Source of the DNA: Tyzzerella sp. | GTDB taxonomy: Bacteria; Bacillota; Clostridia; Lachnospirales; Lachnospiraceae | Assembly (NCBI GenBank): GCA_017410145.1 | Contig: JAFQRJ010000023.1 | Span: 124,001 to 188,000 of the forward strand | DNA length: 64,000 nucleotides | Direction of reading: 5' to 3' | Shown here: one piece after another, positions 1 to 8,360 of the stretch | Numbering within the stretch: position 1 is the first letter of the stretch | How the letters are laid out: each line of letters opens with the position of its first letter | Notes under the pieces: model-generated | What the model was told of the DNA's origin: nothing | Database searches by the model: none | The model's input: the letters and a program-made list of their open reading frames with translations, nothing else | Made by a program: the position numbers and the translations under genes

Positions 1-438
1 CTGATACCCAAACTTTGTCCCAAATTCCTGCAACATATGATAATCACCGCGTTTCTGATATCCAAATCGGAAATCCGTACCGACAACTACATACTTTGCA
101 TGAAAAACTCCCACAATAATATCTTCGATAAAACGTTCCGCTTCTATCTTAGAGATAGTTTCATCGAATGGGCAATCAACGAAATATGCAATTCTATCTT
201 CCAACATTTTTGCCTTTTCAGGGTTGGTTAATAAAATCTCATACTCTTTGTTTAGTTTTTCATATATATGACTCATATCAAATGCAACCACTACTCCATC
301 TACGCCATCATTTTTTTGATGTTCTTCCACCTTCTGTATTAGCAGATTGTGTCCTTGATGCAATCCATCGAACTTACCAAATGTAATTGCGGTCGCTTTT
401 TTGTTTTGATACGATTCAATACCTTTAATATATTGCAT
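1..438 (-). CDS. ribF: Bifunctional riboflavin kinase/FAD synthetase, N-terminal part (runs off window)
   Basis: The first 146 codons of RibF, which phosphorylates riboflavin to FMN and adenylylates FMN to FAD. The visible part is the N-terminal nucleotidyltransferase domain: ITFGKFDGLHQGH carries the HxGH-type nucleotide-binding motif, and VVVGTDFRFG is the second conserved block. The reading frame is open to base 1, so the riboflavin kinase domain lies outside the window. The ATG at 438-436 follows a purine-rich stretch and lies 9 bases downstream of the truB stop. Last visible gene of the nusA-infB-truB cluster, its usual place in Firmicutes. Identification is firm; the missing C-terminus could not be checked. 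Confidence 0.93.
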   Translation of the reverse strand, partial: MQYIKGIESYQNKKATAITFGKFDGLHQGHNLLIQKVEEHQKNDGVDGVVVAFDMSHIYEKLNKEYEILLTNPEKAKMLEDRIAYFVDCPFDETISKIEAERFIEDIIVGVFHAKYVVVGTDFRFGYQKRGDYHMLQEFGTKFGYQ

Positions 439-447
439 ATTTTCCTC

Positions 448-1350
448 TTAAGCCTTAAACATTTTTACAATTTTAAATAATTTCTTTTCTTTTATATATT
501 TATAAATTGCGATAAAATCACCATTTCCATCATACACGCGAACCATTTTTTCATCGACAAGTTCAATGTTGTTGCAAAGATGTTTCGGAAAAAATACATT
601 TCCGTTATAAACAAAAGACATGAATTCTTCTTTTAATGTAACTGCTTCATAATCTGAAAACATTTCATCAATCGGAACTAGGCATTCATCCAGTCGATTG
701 TCGTTCATTCTCTGGGCCACTTGTTCCAGTGTCAGACTATTTTTGATATCAAAACGACTTACCTTTGTTCGAACCAGTTCCTCCATGCAAGCACCACAGC
801 CTAATTTGGTACCTATATCATGGCAGAGTGTACGGATGTATGTTCCTTTTGAACAAGTGACTTCCATTCGTACTCTTGGAAGATTAATATCTCTAATTTG
901 AATTTCCAAAATTTGAACAGGTCTTGCTTTTCTTTCTATTTCAATGCCTTCTCTGGCAAGCTCATAGAGCTTTTTTCCATTCACTTTCAAAGCAGAATAC
1001 ATAGGTGGAATCTGCATGTAATCTCCGACGAAAGATAATACTGCAGTTCTCACAGCCGTTTCATCCATAGTGCTTGTGTCATGCTCGCTTAAAATTGCAC
1101 CGGAAGTATCTTGGGTATCCGTCACTTTTCCGAGCAACATAACCGTCTCGTAAGTTTTATTCTTGTCCGTCAACATATCACATAATTTCGTTGCTTTTCC
1201 GAGACATACAGGAAGAACACCCACCGCATCCGGATCGAGCGTCCCTGTATGACCAATCTTTTTTTGTCCGAGGATTCCCCTTAGTTTTGCAACCACATCA
1301 TGTGAGGTGTATCCCTTTTCTTTGTAAATATTCAATACTCCGCTTATCAT
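448..1350 (-). CDS. truB: tRNA pseudouridine-55 synthase TruB
   Basis: Converts U55 of the T-loop of elongator tRNAs to pseudouridine in the cytoplasm. The 300-residue protein has the TruB signature GHTGTLDPDAVGVLP, in which Asp39 is the expected catalytic residue, and the downstream KxYxxxxxLG-type block (KTYETVMLLGKVTDT). YSALKVNGKKLYELAR and SKGTYIRTL are further family blocks, and a PUA-like tail follows. Its ATG overlaps the rbfA stop by 4 bases (ATGA), which indicates translational coupling. Length is normal for the family. Confidence 0.96.
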   Translation of the reverse strand: MISGVLNIYKEKGYTSHDVVAKLRGILGQKKIGHTGTLDPDAVGVLPVCLGKATKLCDMLTDKNKTYETVMLLGKVTDTQDTSGAILSEHDTSTMDETAVRTAVLSFVGDYMQIPPMYSALKVNGKKLYELAREGIEIERKARPVQILEIQIRDINLPRVRMEVTCSKGTYIRTLCHDIGTKLGCGACMEELVRTKVSRFDIKNSLTLEQVAQRMNDNRLDECLVPIDEMFSDYEAVTLKEEFMSFVYNGNVFFPKHLCNNIELVDEKMVRVYDGNGDFIAIYKYIKEKKLFKIVKMFKA

Positions 1351-1706
1351 AGAATATCCTTTGTAATATCATCAATTTTCTTCGACATAGCAACTCCGTA
1401 TGCAATGGATTGGTCCATCACAAATTTAATTTCCGGAGTATTACGCATATTTAAGTGTCTTGCCAGCTCACGACGGATAAATCCTTCTGCGCTTTGCAAG
1501 CCCTTTACTGTATCTGCCTGAGCCTTTTCATCACCAAACACACTAATATATGCTTTGCATGTCTTCAAATCCGGTGCAACTTCCACTGCAACAACGGAAG
1601 TCATAGGCGCAACCCGTGGGTCTTTAATTCCCCCACGAATAATGTTGCTTAATTCCCTTTGCACCTCTACATTGACTCTTGTATTTTTAATACTATTCTT
1701 TCTCAA
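1347..1706 (-). CDS. rbfA: 30S ribosome-binding factor A
   Basis: RbfA binds the 30S subunit during late maturation of the 16S rRNA 5' region and is needed for growth at low temperature. The 119-residue protein is a single KH-like domain. The N-terminus RVNVEVQRELSNIIRGGIKD and the block DPRVAPMTSVVAVEVAPDLK match the family, as does the C-terminal RLNMRNTPEI-type region (HLNMRNTPEIKFVMD). It lies 15 bases after infB and overlaps truB, as in most Firmicutes clusters. I see nothing unusual. Confidence 0.95.
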   Translation of the reverse strand: MRKNSIKNTRVNVEVQRELSNIIRGGIKDPRVAPMTSVVAVEVAPDLKTCKAYISVFGDEKAQADTVKGLQSAEGFIRRELARHLNMRNTPEIKFVMDQSIAYGVAMSKKIDDITKDIL

Positions 1707-1721
1707 AATAATTCCTCTTTT

Positions 1722-4586
1722 CTATCTTGGAATTTCTACCATCTTATAAGCTTCAACTTGGTCGCCTTCTTTGATGTCATTAAATCTTTCGAATACAAAA
1801 CCACATTCGTATCCGGCTTTTACCTCTTTTACATCATCTTTAAAACGTTTCAAAGAAGCAAGAGCACCATCAAAGATTACAATGCCATCACGAATAATAC
1901 GTGCGGAACATCCACGTTCAAACATACCATCTAATACGTAAGAACCTGCAATCGTACCAACACCAGAAGCCTTAAATGTCTGGCGTACTTCTGCATGGCC
2001 TAAAACTTGTTCTTCAAATACAGGGTCAAGCATACCCTTCATAGCCGCCTGAATATCTTCAATTGCATTGTAGATGACACGATACAATCTCACATCTACG
2101 CCTTCACGATCAGCAATATCCTTTGCAGTTGCATCCGGACGAACATTGAATCCAATGATAATAGCATTCGATGTTGAAGCCAAAGTAACATCTGATTCAT
2201 TAATTGCACCAACGCCGCCATGAATTACTTTAACAGCAACTTCGTCATTTGACAGTTTTACAAGACTTTGTTTTACAGCTTCTACCGAACCTTGTACATC
2301 AGCTTTAACAATGATATTTAATTCCTTTACATTTCCTGCCTGGATTTGATTAAACAAATCATCCAATGACATCTTAGATTTAGTATCATCAATTAATTTC
2401 GCTTTATTCTGAGCAATAAATGTTTCTGCAAAACTTCTTGCATCCTTTTCATTGCTACATCCGACAAATACTTCACCGGCATTTGGAACATCGTTAAGAC
2501 CGAGAATTTCAACCGGTGTTGATGGGCCAGCTTCCTTTACTCGTCTTCCCTTGTCATCAATCATAGCTCTTACTTTACCGTAAGCTGCACCGGCCGCAAT
2601 TGGATCTCCAACACGAAGTGTACCTTTTTGTACAAGCACAGTTGCAACAGGACCTTTTCCTTTGTCAAGCTCTGCTTCAATAACAAGACCTCTTGCGCGA
2701 CGGTTTGGATTTGCTTTTAATTCGCCAACTTCCGCTGTCAAAAGAAGCATTTCCATTAATTCTTCAATACCTTCCCCAGTTTTTGCAGATACAGGTACGA
2801 AAATTGTACTTCCACCCCAGTCTTCAGCAATTAATTCATATTCTGTTAATTCTTGTTTTACGCGGTCAATATTTGCTGCCGGTTTGTCAATCTTATTCAC
2901 GGCTACAACAATATCAATTCCTGCTGCTTTTGCATGGCTAATTGCTTCTACTGTCTGTGGCATAACACCATCATCAGCAGCAACAACAAGAATTGCGATA
3001 TCAGTTGAGTTTGCACCACGCATACGCATTGCTGTAAACGCTTCATGCCCCGGCGTGTCGAGGAATGTAATCTTTTCTCCATTTACAGTTGCAACATAAG
3101 CACCGATATGCTGAGTAATACCACCTGCTTCGCCTGTTGTTACACTTGTATTACGGATTGCATCCAAAAGAGAAGTTTTACCATGGTCAACGTGTCCCAT
3201 TACACAGACTACCGGCGGACGTTTCTTCATCTTGCTTTCGTCTTCTTCCTCTTCTTTCAAAAGTTCTTCAATTACGTCAACAACTTCTTCTTTTTCACAA
3301 AGCACTTCAAATTCCATTGCAATTTCTTCCGCTGTCTCGAAATCAATTTCCTGATTCAAAGTAACAATCTTACCTTGCATAAATAGTTTCTTAACAATGA
3401 CAGATGGTTGAATCTTCATATGTTCTGCCAATTCCTTAATGGTTAACATCTCCGGAATGGTAATCATTTTGATTTTTTCTTCTTCCTTCTGAACCGGTTT
3501 TGCTTGAGGTTTTTGTTGAAGAGGAACATTCTTCTGATTCTTTCTATTCTTTCCGCCTCTTACATTTTCATCCTGGTCATCATTGCGATAATCTTTTTCT
3601 TTATCTTTCTTCTTGTAGTTATCTTTTTGTTTTTTGCTTTGCGGTTTTTGTTCGGAAACGATTGGGTCCGGAATTGACAATCTGTCTCCTCTGCGGTCAT
3701 CACGTCTATCATTTCTTCTATCGTTTCTTCTGTCATCACGTCTGTCGTCACGACCTTCTCTGCGGTCATCTCTTCTGTCATCGCGACGTTCACTTCTTCT
3801 GTCGTCACGTCTATCGTCACGTCTGTCATCACGTCTATCGTCGCGGCGTTCACTACGTCTGTCTTCCCGACGTTCTTCAATTCGTTGTGGTTTTTGAGCC
3901 GGTGCAATTGGTTGTTCTACAACAACTTCCGTTTTAGTCACTGGCTTTTCTACTGGTTTTTCTGCTGGCTTTTCTACAATTGCTTCCTGTTTTACAACTG
4001 GTTTTTCCACCGGTTTTTGTACAGTTTCTGCCTTCGCTGACGGTGCAACCGGAGCAGGTGATACAGCAGGTTTTTGAACAGGTTGTCTGTTTGGATTTGG
4101 TCTGGCCGGTTGACCATATGAAAATCCTTGTCTCAACCCATCCTGACTATCATCCATACGTCTTCTTGGGTTCTGACGTCTCTGGTCAGAATATCTTTGA
4201 TCCGGACGGCCTTGTCCCGGGCGATTTCCGTTTGGGCGACCTTGTCCCGGACGACCTTGGTTTTGACGACTGTTTTGTGGTCTAAACACTTGAACAATGT
4301 GTTTCTTTTTCGGTGGTTCTGCAGGCGCAGCATTTTCAGCTGTTGTTTCTGCCGGTTTTTCCACTGGCTTTTCTACTAACTTAGCCACTGATTTTTCTAC
4401 CACTTTTTCTACCGGTGCTTCTGTTTTTGATGCCCCGAATTTGGCTTTTACCATTTCTACTTGTTCTGCATCAAGAGAACTGGCATGACTTGCTACAGCC
4501 ACGTCCTGACTTCTCAAGAATTCGATAACTTCTTTACTTGTTTTATCTAGTGATTTTGCTAATTCATGTACTCTCATTTTTGTCAT
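1722..4586 (-). CDS. infB: Translation initiation factor IF-2 with a long charged linker
   Basis: IF-2 is the GTPase that places initiator tRNA on the 30S subunit. The 954-residue protein begins with the IF2N motif [21 protein letters not shown] disordered linker of about 320 residues follows, rich in KPVEKP and then in DDRR/SERR units, then a second IF2N-like segment ([16 protein letters not shown]). The G domain has [19 protein letters not shown] and NKIDK, and domains II-IV complete it. I chose the ATG at 4586 because AGGAGG lies nine bases before it; the ATG 24 bases further upstream has no such site and would overlap ylxQ. The Arg/Asp 12-bp repeat tract spans roughly 3690-3880. Shadow ORFs in other frames there are artefacts of that repeat. 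Confidence 0.96.
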   Translation of the reverse strand: MTKMRVHELAKSLDKTSKEVIEFLRSQDVAVASHASSLDAEQVEMVKAKFGASKTEAPVEKVVEKSVAKLVEKPVEKPAETTAENAAPAEPPKKKHIVQVFRPQNSRQNQGRPGQGRPNGNRPGQGRPDQRYSDQRRQNPRRRMDDSQDGLRQGFSYGQPARPNPNRQPVQKPAVSPAPVAPSAKAETVQKPVEKPVVKQEAIVEKPAEKPVEKPVTKTEVVVEQPIAPAQKPQRIEERREDRRSERRDDRRDDRRDDRRDDRRSERRDDRRDDRREGRDDRRDDRRNDRRNDRRDDRRGDRLSIPDPIVSEQKPQSKKQKDNYKKKDKEKDYRNDDQDENVRGGKNRKNQKNVPLQQKPQAKPVQKEEEKIKMITIPEMLTIKELAEHMKIQPSVIVKKLFMQGKIVTLNQEIDFETAEEIAMEFEVLCEKEEVVDVIEELLKEEEEDESKMKKRPPVVCVMGHVDHGKTSLLDAIRNTSVTTGEAGGITQHIGAYVATVNGEKITFLDTPGHEAFTAMRMRGANSTDIAILVVAADDGVMPQTVEAISHAKAAGIDIVVAVNKIDKPAANIDRVKQELTEYELIAEDWGGSTIFVPVSAKTGEGIEELMEMLLLTAEVGELKANPNRRARGLVIEAELDKGKGPVATVLVQKGTLRVGDPIAAGAAYGKVRAMIDDKGRRVKEAGPSTPVEILGLNDVPNAGEVFVGCSNEKDARSFAETFIAQNKAKLIDDTKSKMSLDDLFNQIQAGNVKELNIIVKADVQGSVEAVKQSLVKLSNDEVAVKVIHGGVGAINESDVTLASTSNAIIIGFNVRPDATAKDIADREGVDVRLYRVIYNAIEDIQAAMKGMLDPVFEEQVLGHAEVRQTFKASGVGTIAGSYVLDGMFERGCSARIIRDGIVIFDGALASLKRFKDDVKEVKAGYECGFVFERFNDIKEGDQVEAYKMVEIPR

Positions 4587-4602
4587 ATATTCACTACCTC
4601 CT

Positions 4603-4908
4603 CTATGCATCTAAATGTTTGATAATTCCTTTTGCAAATCCATGGTCAGTTACCGCTAAACTCGCACGGAATTCTTTTCCCATTGCATGCCCCAAGGTAT
4701 CTTTATCTCCATAAAAATAGATTGGCACTTCATAAAATTCACACATGTTTTTAAACTTTTGTTTTGTATTATCTGACGCATCCTCTGCCACAATAACAAG
4801 TTCTGCTTTTCCCAATTTCACTTCTTTTTCCGTGCAGAACTCTCCGCTTGCAGTCTTACCAGCCTTTGTCGCCAGACTAATCAAAGATAATGCTTTATTT
4901 AATTTCAA
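4603..4908 (-). CDS. ylxQ: L7Ae/L30e-family ribosomal-associated protein YlxQ
   Basis: Small protein of the L7Ae/L30e/S12e/Gadd45 fold, expected to bind kink-turn RNA and associate with ribosomes. Family marks are [20 protein letters not shown] at the start, [15 protein letters not shown] in the middle, and the conserved [20 protein letters not shown] block near the end. An ATG at 4938 would be in frame but deep inside ylxR. The TTG at 4908, ten bases after an AGGAG, gives a 101-residue protein that starts exactly where the fold begins, so I prefer it (start only moderately certain). It overlaps the end of ylxR by 14 bases. Confidence 0.88.
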   Translation of the reverse strand: MKLNKALSLISLATKAGKTASGEFCTEKEVKLGKAELVIVAEDASDNTKQKFKNMCEFYEVPIYFYGDKDTLGHAMGKEFRASLAVTDHGFAKGIIKHLDA

Positions 4909-5176
4909 GTGTAGCAAGCTCCTTTTCCAATTTTTCATATACTTCTTTTGGAATAGCCTGTTTAAAAGAACGTTCTAATCCTCTGTTTTTCACTGCTTTT
5001 GCAAAGCATTCTTGGGATGGACAAACATAAGCTCCTCGACCGTTTTTCTTACCGGTCGTATCAATGATGAAATCTCCATCTTCCGTTTTTAAAACACGCA
5101 TCATTTCCTTTTTGGTTTTCATTTCTTCGCATCCTACACATTTTCGCATAGGTGCACTTTTACTACATTTCTTCAT
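4895..5176 (-). CDS. ylxR: RNA-binding protein YlxR (RNase P modulator RnpM family)
   Basis: Small basic protein of the YlxR/DUF448 family, cotranscribed with nusA. B. subtilis relatives have been reported to bind RNase P RNA. The family signature PMRKCVGCEEMKTKKEMMRV is present near the N-terminus, followed by GKKNGRGAYVC and a second cysteine (SQECFAKAVKNRGLERSF). An in-frame ATG exists at 5194, inside the nusA end. I prefer the ATG at 5176, 11 bases before the nusA stop, because it places the CxxC block at the usual distance from the start. Start choice is moderately certain. Confidence 0.9.
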   Translation of the reverse strand: MKKCSKSAPMRKCVGCEEMKTKKEMMRVLKTEDGDFIIDTTGKKNGRGAYVCPSQECFAKAVKNRGLERSFKQAIPKEVYEKLEKELATLEIK

Positions 5177-6272
5177 AATACATATCTTCTTCATAACTTT
5201 CAGCTAATTCCATCCAGTTTGCCGGAAGTTCGCCTGATTCAATAGCCTGAGTTTCACTCTTGATGTCAATTTTATATCCTGTCAAACGAGCTGCCAATCT
5301 TGCATTCTGTCCTTCTTTACCGATTGCCAATGACAATTGATAATCTGGTACAATTACACTTGCAGTCTTTTCATCTGGGTCAGCTGCTACGGAAATCACT
5401 TTTGCAGGACTAAGTGCATTTTCAATTAAGTATGCAGGGTTTTCATCCCAGTTGATGATATCAATCTTTTCACCGCGAAGTTCGCTTACGATAGCATTTA
5501 CTCTTGCACCGTTCATACCTACGCAAGCTCCTACCGGATCAACGTCCGGATCATTAGACCAAACTGCAATTTTCGTACGTGAACCTGCTTCTCTTGATAC
5601 GCTCTTGATTTCAACAATGCCATCTCTTACCTCTGTCACTTCAGATTCAAACAAACGTCTTACAAGTTCCGGATGGGTACGTGACACTAAAATCTTAGGT
5701 CCTTTTGTTGTATTCTTCACTTCTACAACATACAATTTAATACGTTCTGTAGGCTTAAACACTTCACCTTTTACTTGTTCGTTTTCTGTAAGAAGTGCAT
5801 CTGCTTTTCCTAAATTGATGCTGATATTTTTGCCAATATAACGTTGCACAATACCTGTAACAATATCTTTTTCTTTTTCAAAGTATTGATCATAAACTAC
5901 TTTTCTTTCTTCTTCACGAATTTTCTGAAGAATTAAGTTCTTTGCATTTTGAGTTGCAATACGACCAAATGATTTTGATTCGATTGGAATCTGAACAATA
6001 TCGCCAAGTTCAAATTTTGAATCCTTCATTTTGGCATCAACAAGGCTGATTTCCATAACATCATCTTCTACTTCTTCAACAACCGTTTTTTCTGCATATA
6101 AAGAATATTCACATGTTTCACGGTTCATGATAACTTTAATATTATCTGCTTTACCAAAATGGTTTTTACATGCATTGATTAATGAATTTTCAATTGCATC
6201 TAACAATGTTTCTTTGCTGATCTCTTTTTCTTTTTCAAGAATCGTCAACGCTTCCAATAATTCTGTGTTCAT
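5163..6272 (-). CDS. nusA: Transcription termination/antitermination factor NusA
   Basis: NusA binds RNA polymerase and nascent RNA, and modulates pausing, intrinsic termination and antitermination. The 369-residue protein has an N-terminal polymerase-binding domain (about 1-125), an S1 domain (about 130-200: GIVQRYIGKNISINLG), and two KH domains. The core block is DPVGACVGMNGARVNAIVSE with the second KH LAIGKEGQNARLAARLTGYK. It lacks the C-terminal acidic repeats of enterobacterial NusA, which is normal for Firmicutes. First downstream partner of rimP, 20 bases after it. Confidence 0.96.
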   Translation of the reverse strand: MNTELLEALTILEKEKEISKETLLDAIENSLINACKNHFGKADNIKVIMNRETCEYSLYAEKTVVEEVEDDVMEISLVDAKMKDSKFELGDIVQIPIESKSFGRIATQNAKNLILQKIREEERKVVYDQYFEKEKDIVTGIVQRYIGKNISINLGKADALLTENEQVKGEVFKPTERIKLYVVEVKNTTKGPKILVSRTHPELVRRLFESEVTEVRDGIVEIKSVSREAGSRTKIAVWSNDPDVDPVGACVGMNGARVNAIVSELRGEKIDIINWDENPAYLIENALSPAKVISVAADPDEKTASVIVPDYQLSLAIGKEGQNARLAARLTGYKIDIKSETQAIESGELPANWMELAESYEEDMYYEEM

Positions 6273-6292
6273 TTTTTTGATTTCCTCCTAAA

Positions 6293-6760
6293 TTAAAAAT
6301 TTAATGCTAAACGAATCAATGCAATATCTGCTCTGTTAAATACTTGCGTAGTTTCGTCTTCGTATTCAATCGTTACTGTATCTTTATCGTATTCTACCAG
6401 AATACCAATAAATTCTTTTTGTCTGTCAATTGCGCGATATGTGCGAATTTCTACTTCTTCACCAATACTTCTCGCAAAATCCTTTTCCTTTTTCAAAGGT
6501 CTTCCAAGCCCCGGAGAACTTACTTCAAAAATGTAAGTATCCTCAATATAATCTTTTTCATCTAATATATCAGAAAAAGTTCTACTTACCAGTTCACAAT
6601 CATTTACTGTAATTCCGCCCGGTTTGTCAATATAGGCTCTTAGATACCAAGTTCCTGCTTCTTTTACATACTCTACATCCACCAACTCAAATCCGTGACT
6701 TTCCACGATTGGAAGTAAGAGCTGCTCTGTTTGTTGTTCATATGCTTCTCTCTTTGACAT
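6293..6760 (-). CDS. rimP: Ribosome maturation factor RimP
   Basis: RimP assists assembly of the 30S head. The 155-residue protein contains the family blocks FELVDVEYVKEAGTWYLR, DCELVSRTFSDILDE and YIFEVSSPGLGRPLKK, followed by an SH3-like C-terminal domain. An open frame continues 35 codons upstream through the hairpin array, but that extension is not RimP-like. The ATG at 6760 lies six bases after AGGAGG and starts the conserved sequence, so I use it. First gene of the nusA-infB cluster, preceded by a leader of about 180 nt. Confidence 0.94.
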   Translation of the reverse strand: MSKREAYEQQTEQLLLPIVESHGFELVDVEYVKEAGTWYLRAYIDKPGGITVNDCELVSRTFSDILDEKDYIEDTYIFEVSSPGLGRPLKKEKDFARSIGEEVEIRTYRAIDRQKEFIGILVEYDKDTVTIEYEDETTQVFNRADIALIRLALNF

Positions 6761-6791
6761 GAAAGCCTCCTTTTTTAATGTGTTTTCATAT

Positions 6792-6923
6792 AGAAATGTG
6801 TAAGCACATTTCTTCGCGCCGAGTGCGGTTGCGCAGCAACATTTTCGGCTTGCACGAGTGCGCATCCCGCGGAGCGCACTTCATGTGTAACATGAAGAAA
6901 AGTGAACCTTGCGGTTCACTTTT
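6792..6923 (-). ncRNA. Structured 5' leader of the rimP-nusA operon: five tandem hairpins
   Basis: Five inverted repeats lie end to end between the promoter and rimP. In plus coordinates they are: 6792-6813 (GAAATGTG/CACATTTC plus one A-T pair); 6818-6849, a nested GCCGA/TCGGC around GTTGC-GCA-GCAAC; 6857-6880 (AGTGCGC/GCGCACT with inner TCC/GGA); 6879-6897 (CTTCATGT/ACATGAAG); and 6898-6923 (AAAAGTGAACC/GGTTCACTTTT, 11 bp). The segment is clearly richer in GC than its surroundings. The 11-bp stem flanked by A and T tracts comes first in the transcript and resembles an intrinsic terminator, so attenuation is possible. No known leader family was recognised. Confidence 0.6.
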
Positions 6924-6948
6924 TGCTGAGTTCTTATGTTACGGTGTC

Positions 6949-6977
6949 ATTATAGCACTCATTTCAAGGTAAATCAA
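6949..6977 (-). promoter_or_regulatory. Promoter of the rimP-nusA-infB operon
   Basis: On the minus strand TTGATT (6977-6972) and TATAAT (6954-6949) are separated by 17 bases, a near-consensus sigma-A promoter. Predicted transcription start is close to 6942, inside a TACGGTGT octamer (6940-6947) of the same type as the array to the right. Confidence 0.8.
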
Positions 6978-7035
6978 GGATTTTTTTAATGATATGGGGC
7001 ATTTTTAAGTGCAAAACAAACACATTTTTTATTTT

Positions 7036-7375
7036 TACGGTATTTTTCTTTCATTTTTTACATCTGCACCGTAATTTTCAAAACATGATTCCTTGTTCTA
7101 CGGTATAAAAATTATTTTTGTTCATTCACACCGTAAAAAATATGAGCGTATTTGAGGTGCTACGGTTTAAATTGATTTTTCTAGCTCTTACACCGTAACT
7201 CATAATGAAACATACGGTGTAAAATATATAATTCGCAATTCAAAACCGAATACATCAAAAATTAAAGTGTGAATTTACGGTGTAGTTACTATCAACCAAC
7301 TCATTGCGCCGTAACATTCAAACATCCTCAAAATATTTTACGGTATAATTGCAAAACTCATTCTATTACACCGTA
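7036..7375. repeat. Phased array of alternating inverted TACGGTRT octamers
   Basis: Twelve octamers alternate in orientation. Forward TACGGTRT-type copies start at 7036, 7099, 7161, 7213, 7276 and 7339. Reverse AYACCGTA-type copies start at 7066, 7128, 7190, 7243 (degenerate), 7306 and 7368. Forward-to-reverse start spacings are 30, 29, 29, 30, 30 and 29; reverse-to-forward spacings are 33, 33, 23, 33 and 33. The mean spacing is therefore about three DNA turns, and the single exception is short by one turn. Spacers are AT-rich and not alike. This fills the gene-free stretch between the lipoprotein stop (7414) and the rimP promoter. A further forward copy sits at 6940. I recognise no known element; a protein-binding array is the simplest reading. 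Confidence 0.8.
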
Positions 7376-7413
7376 TTTCATGAAAAAGGTCACGTTTTTC
7401 TCATTTCAACAAA

Positions 7414-7761
7414 TTAATTAATCAACATAATCTCAATCGCTGTCATCTGCGGCGGAATCGACATCGTCATTTTCTCATCATGGGTAATACGTACTGTATC
7501 ACCCTTTTCAATTTCTAAAATCTCATCTTGTGACAAGAGCCCAGTCTGAATACGAACTTTGCCAACAACATCTTGTCCTTCAAGTGCTTCTAGCATAATA
7601 TATTCATCATAGATTTCTATTACTTTCGCATCAAATTGATTTTCCGCTGGTTTAGATGGAATCTTTTGTGCTTCATCGACTTTCTTCTCATTTCCACAGG
7701 CCATCACAAACATGGCTAGAATGAATATTACTCCAAACAATGTAAATATTTTCTTTTTCAT
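7414..7761 (-). CDS. Small putative lipoprotein
   Basis: 115 residues with a lipoprotein signal: basic MKKK start, hydrophobic core, and a lipobox FVMAC, the Cys at about residue 22 being the likely lipidation site. The mature part is a compact beta-rich domain (DAKVIEIYDEYIMLEA, GDTVRITHDE) resembling small OB-fold-like DUF3221-type lipoproteins. The N-terminal part of the 390-residue protein in the same operon (ATVLEINGNSVIVEP) has a similar pattern. Gene lies 35 bases after ibrB and is probably cotranscribed. Function unknown. Confidence 0.75.
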   Translation of the reverse strand: MKKKIFTLFGVIFILAMFVMACGNEKKVDEAQKIPSKPAENQFDAKVIEIYDEYIMLEALEGQDVVGKVRIQTGLLSQDEILEIEKGDTVRITHDEKMTMSIPPQMTAIEIMLIN

Positions 7762-7796
7762 TCGTTCAATCCTTCTATTATAGCCAAGATTACCCC

Positions 7797-8360
7797 TTAG
7801 CCAATTTCTTTACAATCCACTTTCGGCTTTGCAACATAATTTTCATCTTCCACCGGTTTCCAAGCTTCACCAAACTCCACATCCTTAAAAAGTGCTGCTA
7901 GGCCTGTAATCTGCTTCAGACGAAGAATTTCATCTCTATCCATTCCCAGATGTTTGGAAATCCATGCATCTGACCGTCCCAGTTCATGCAACTCTTTGAC
8001 AATATTGCTCATTAGGTCTACATCATGAGAACCCCTGGCACGGTTATGTCGAATGGTGCTTGCCATACGATTATCCAAACTTTTATCAATGACAGAGACT
8101 GGTATTTTTCCACCTTCACGTTTATAAATGTCCGGATAATCTTTCATGACACGGTATCGATGAAATCCATCAACAATAATATATGTATCTTTTACTTCAT
8201 CGTAATAGCAAACAATCGGCATGGTATAACCATCCTGTTTGATACTGTCATATAACAACTTCATTTCCGGCGGTGCAACCGCATTTGGATTATATGTATT
8301 CGGTTCTATTTTTTCAATTGGTACTGCAATTACGTTGTATACGGGGCTTTTTGATGCCAT
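7797..8360 (-). CDS. ibrB: IbrB-like ParB/sulfiredoxin-fold protein
   Basis: 187 residues with the ParB/Srx N-terminal fold: EKIEPNTYNPN at the start and the nucleotide-binding block IIVDGFHRYRV at about 61-71. A helical segment with an HTH-like look follows (SDAWISKHLGMDRDEILRLK). This is the layout of IbrB, the partner of the PAPS-reductase-like IbrA. In E. coli that pair was described as activating the eib immunoglobulin-binding genes; the biochemical role remains open. Its ATG shares one base with the ibrA stop (TAATG), indicating coupled translation. The gene symbol is by family resemblance. Confidence 0.8.
   Translation of the reverse strand: MASKSPVYNVIAVPIEKIEPNTYNPNAVAPPEMKLLYDSIKQDGYTMPIVCYYDEVKDTYIIVDGFHRYRVMKDYPDIYKREGGKIPVSVIDKSLDNRMASTIRHNRARGSHDVDLMSNIVKELHELGRSDAWISKHLGMDRDEILRLKQITGLAALFKDVEFGEAWKPVEDENYVAKPKVDCKEIG

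Noticed and set aside
3560..3937. Open frames on both strands inside infB
   Set aside because: They result from the 12-bp DDRR repeat read in other frames; composition is a monotonous Ser/Leu/Arg or Val/Thr pattern with no ribosome site.
6761..6865. N-terminal extension of RimP through the hairpin array
   Set aside because: Encodes no conserved RimP sequence, while the ATG at 6760 has an ideal AGGAGG site.
7036..7375. CRISPR array
   Set aside because: Repeats are only 8 bases, alternate in orientation and have no cas genes nearby.
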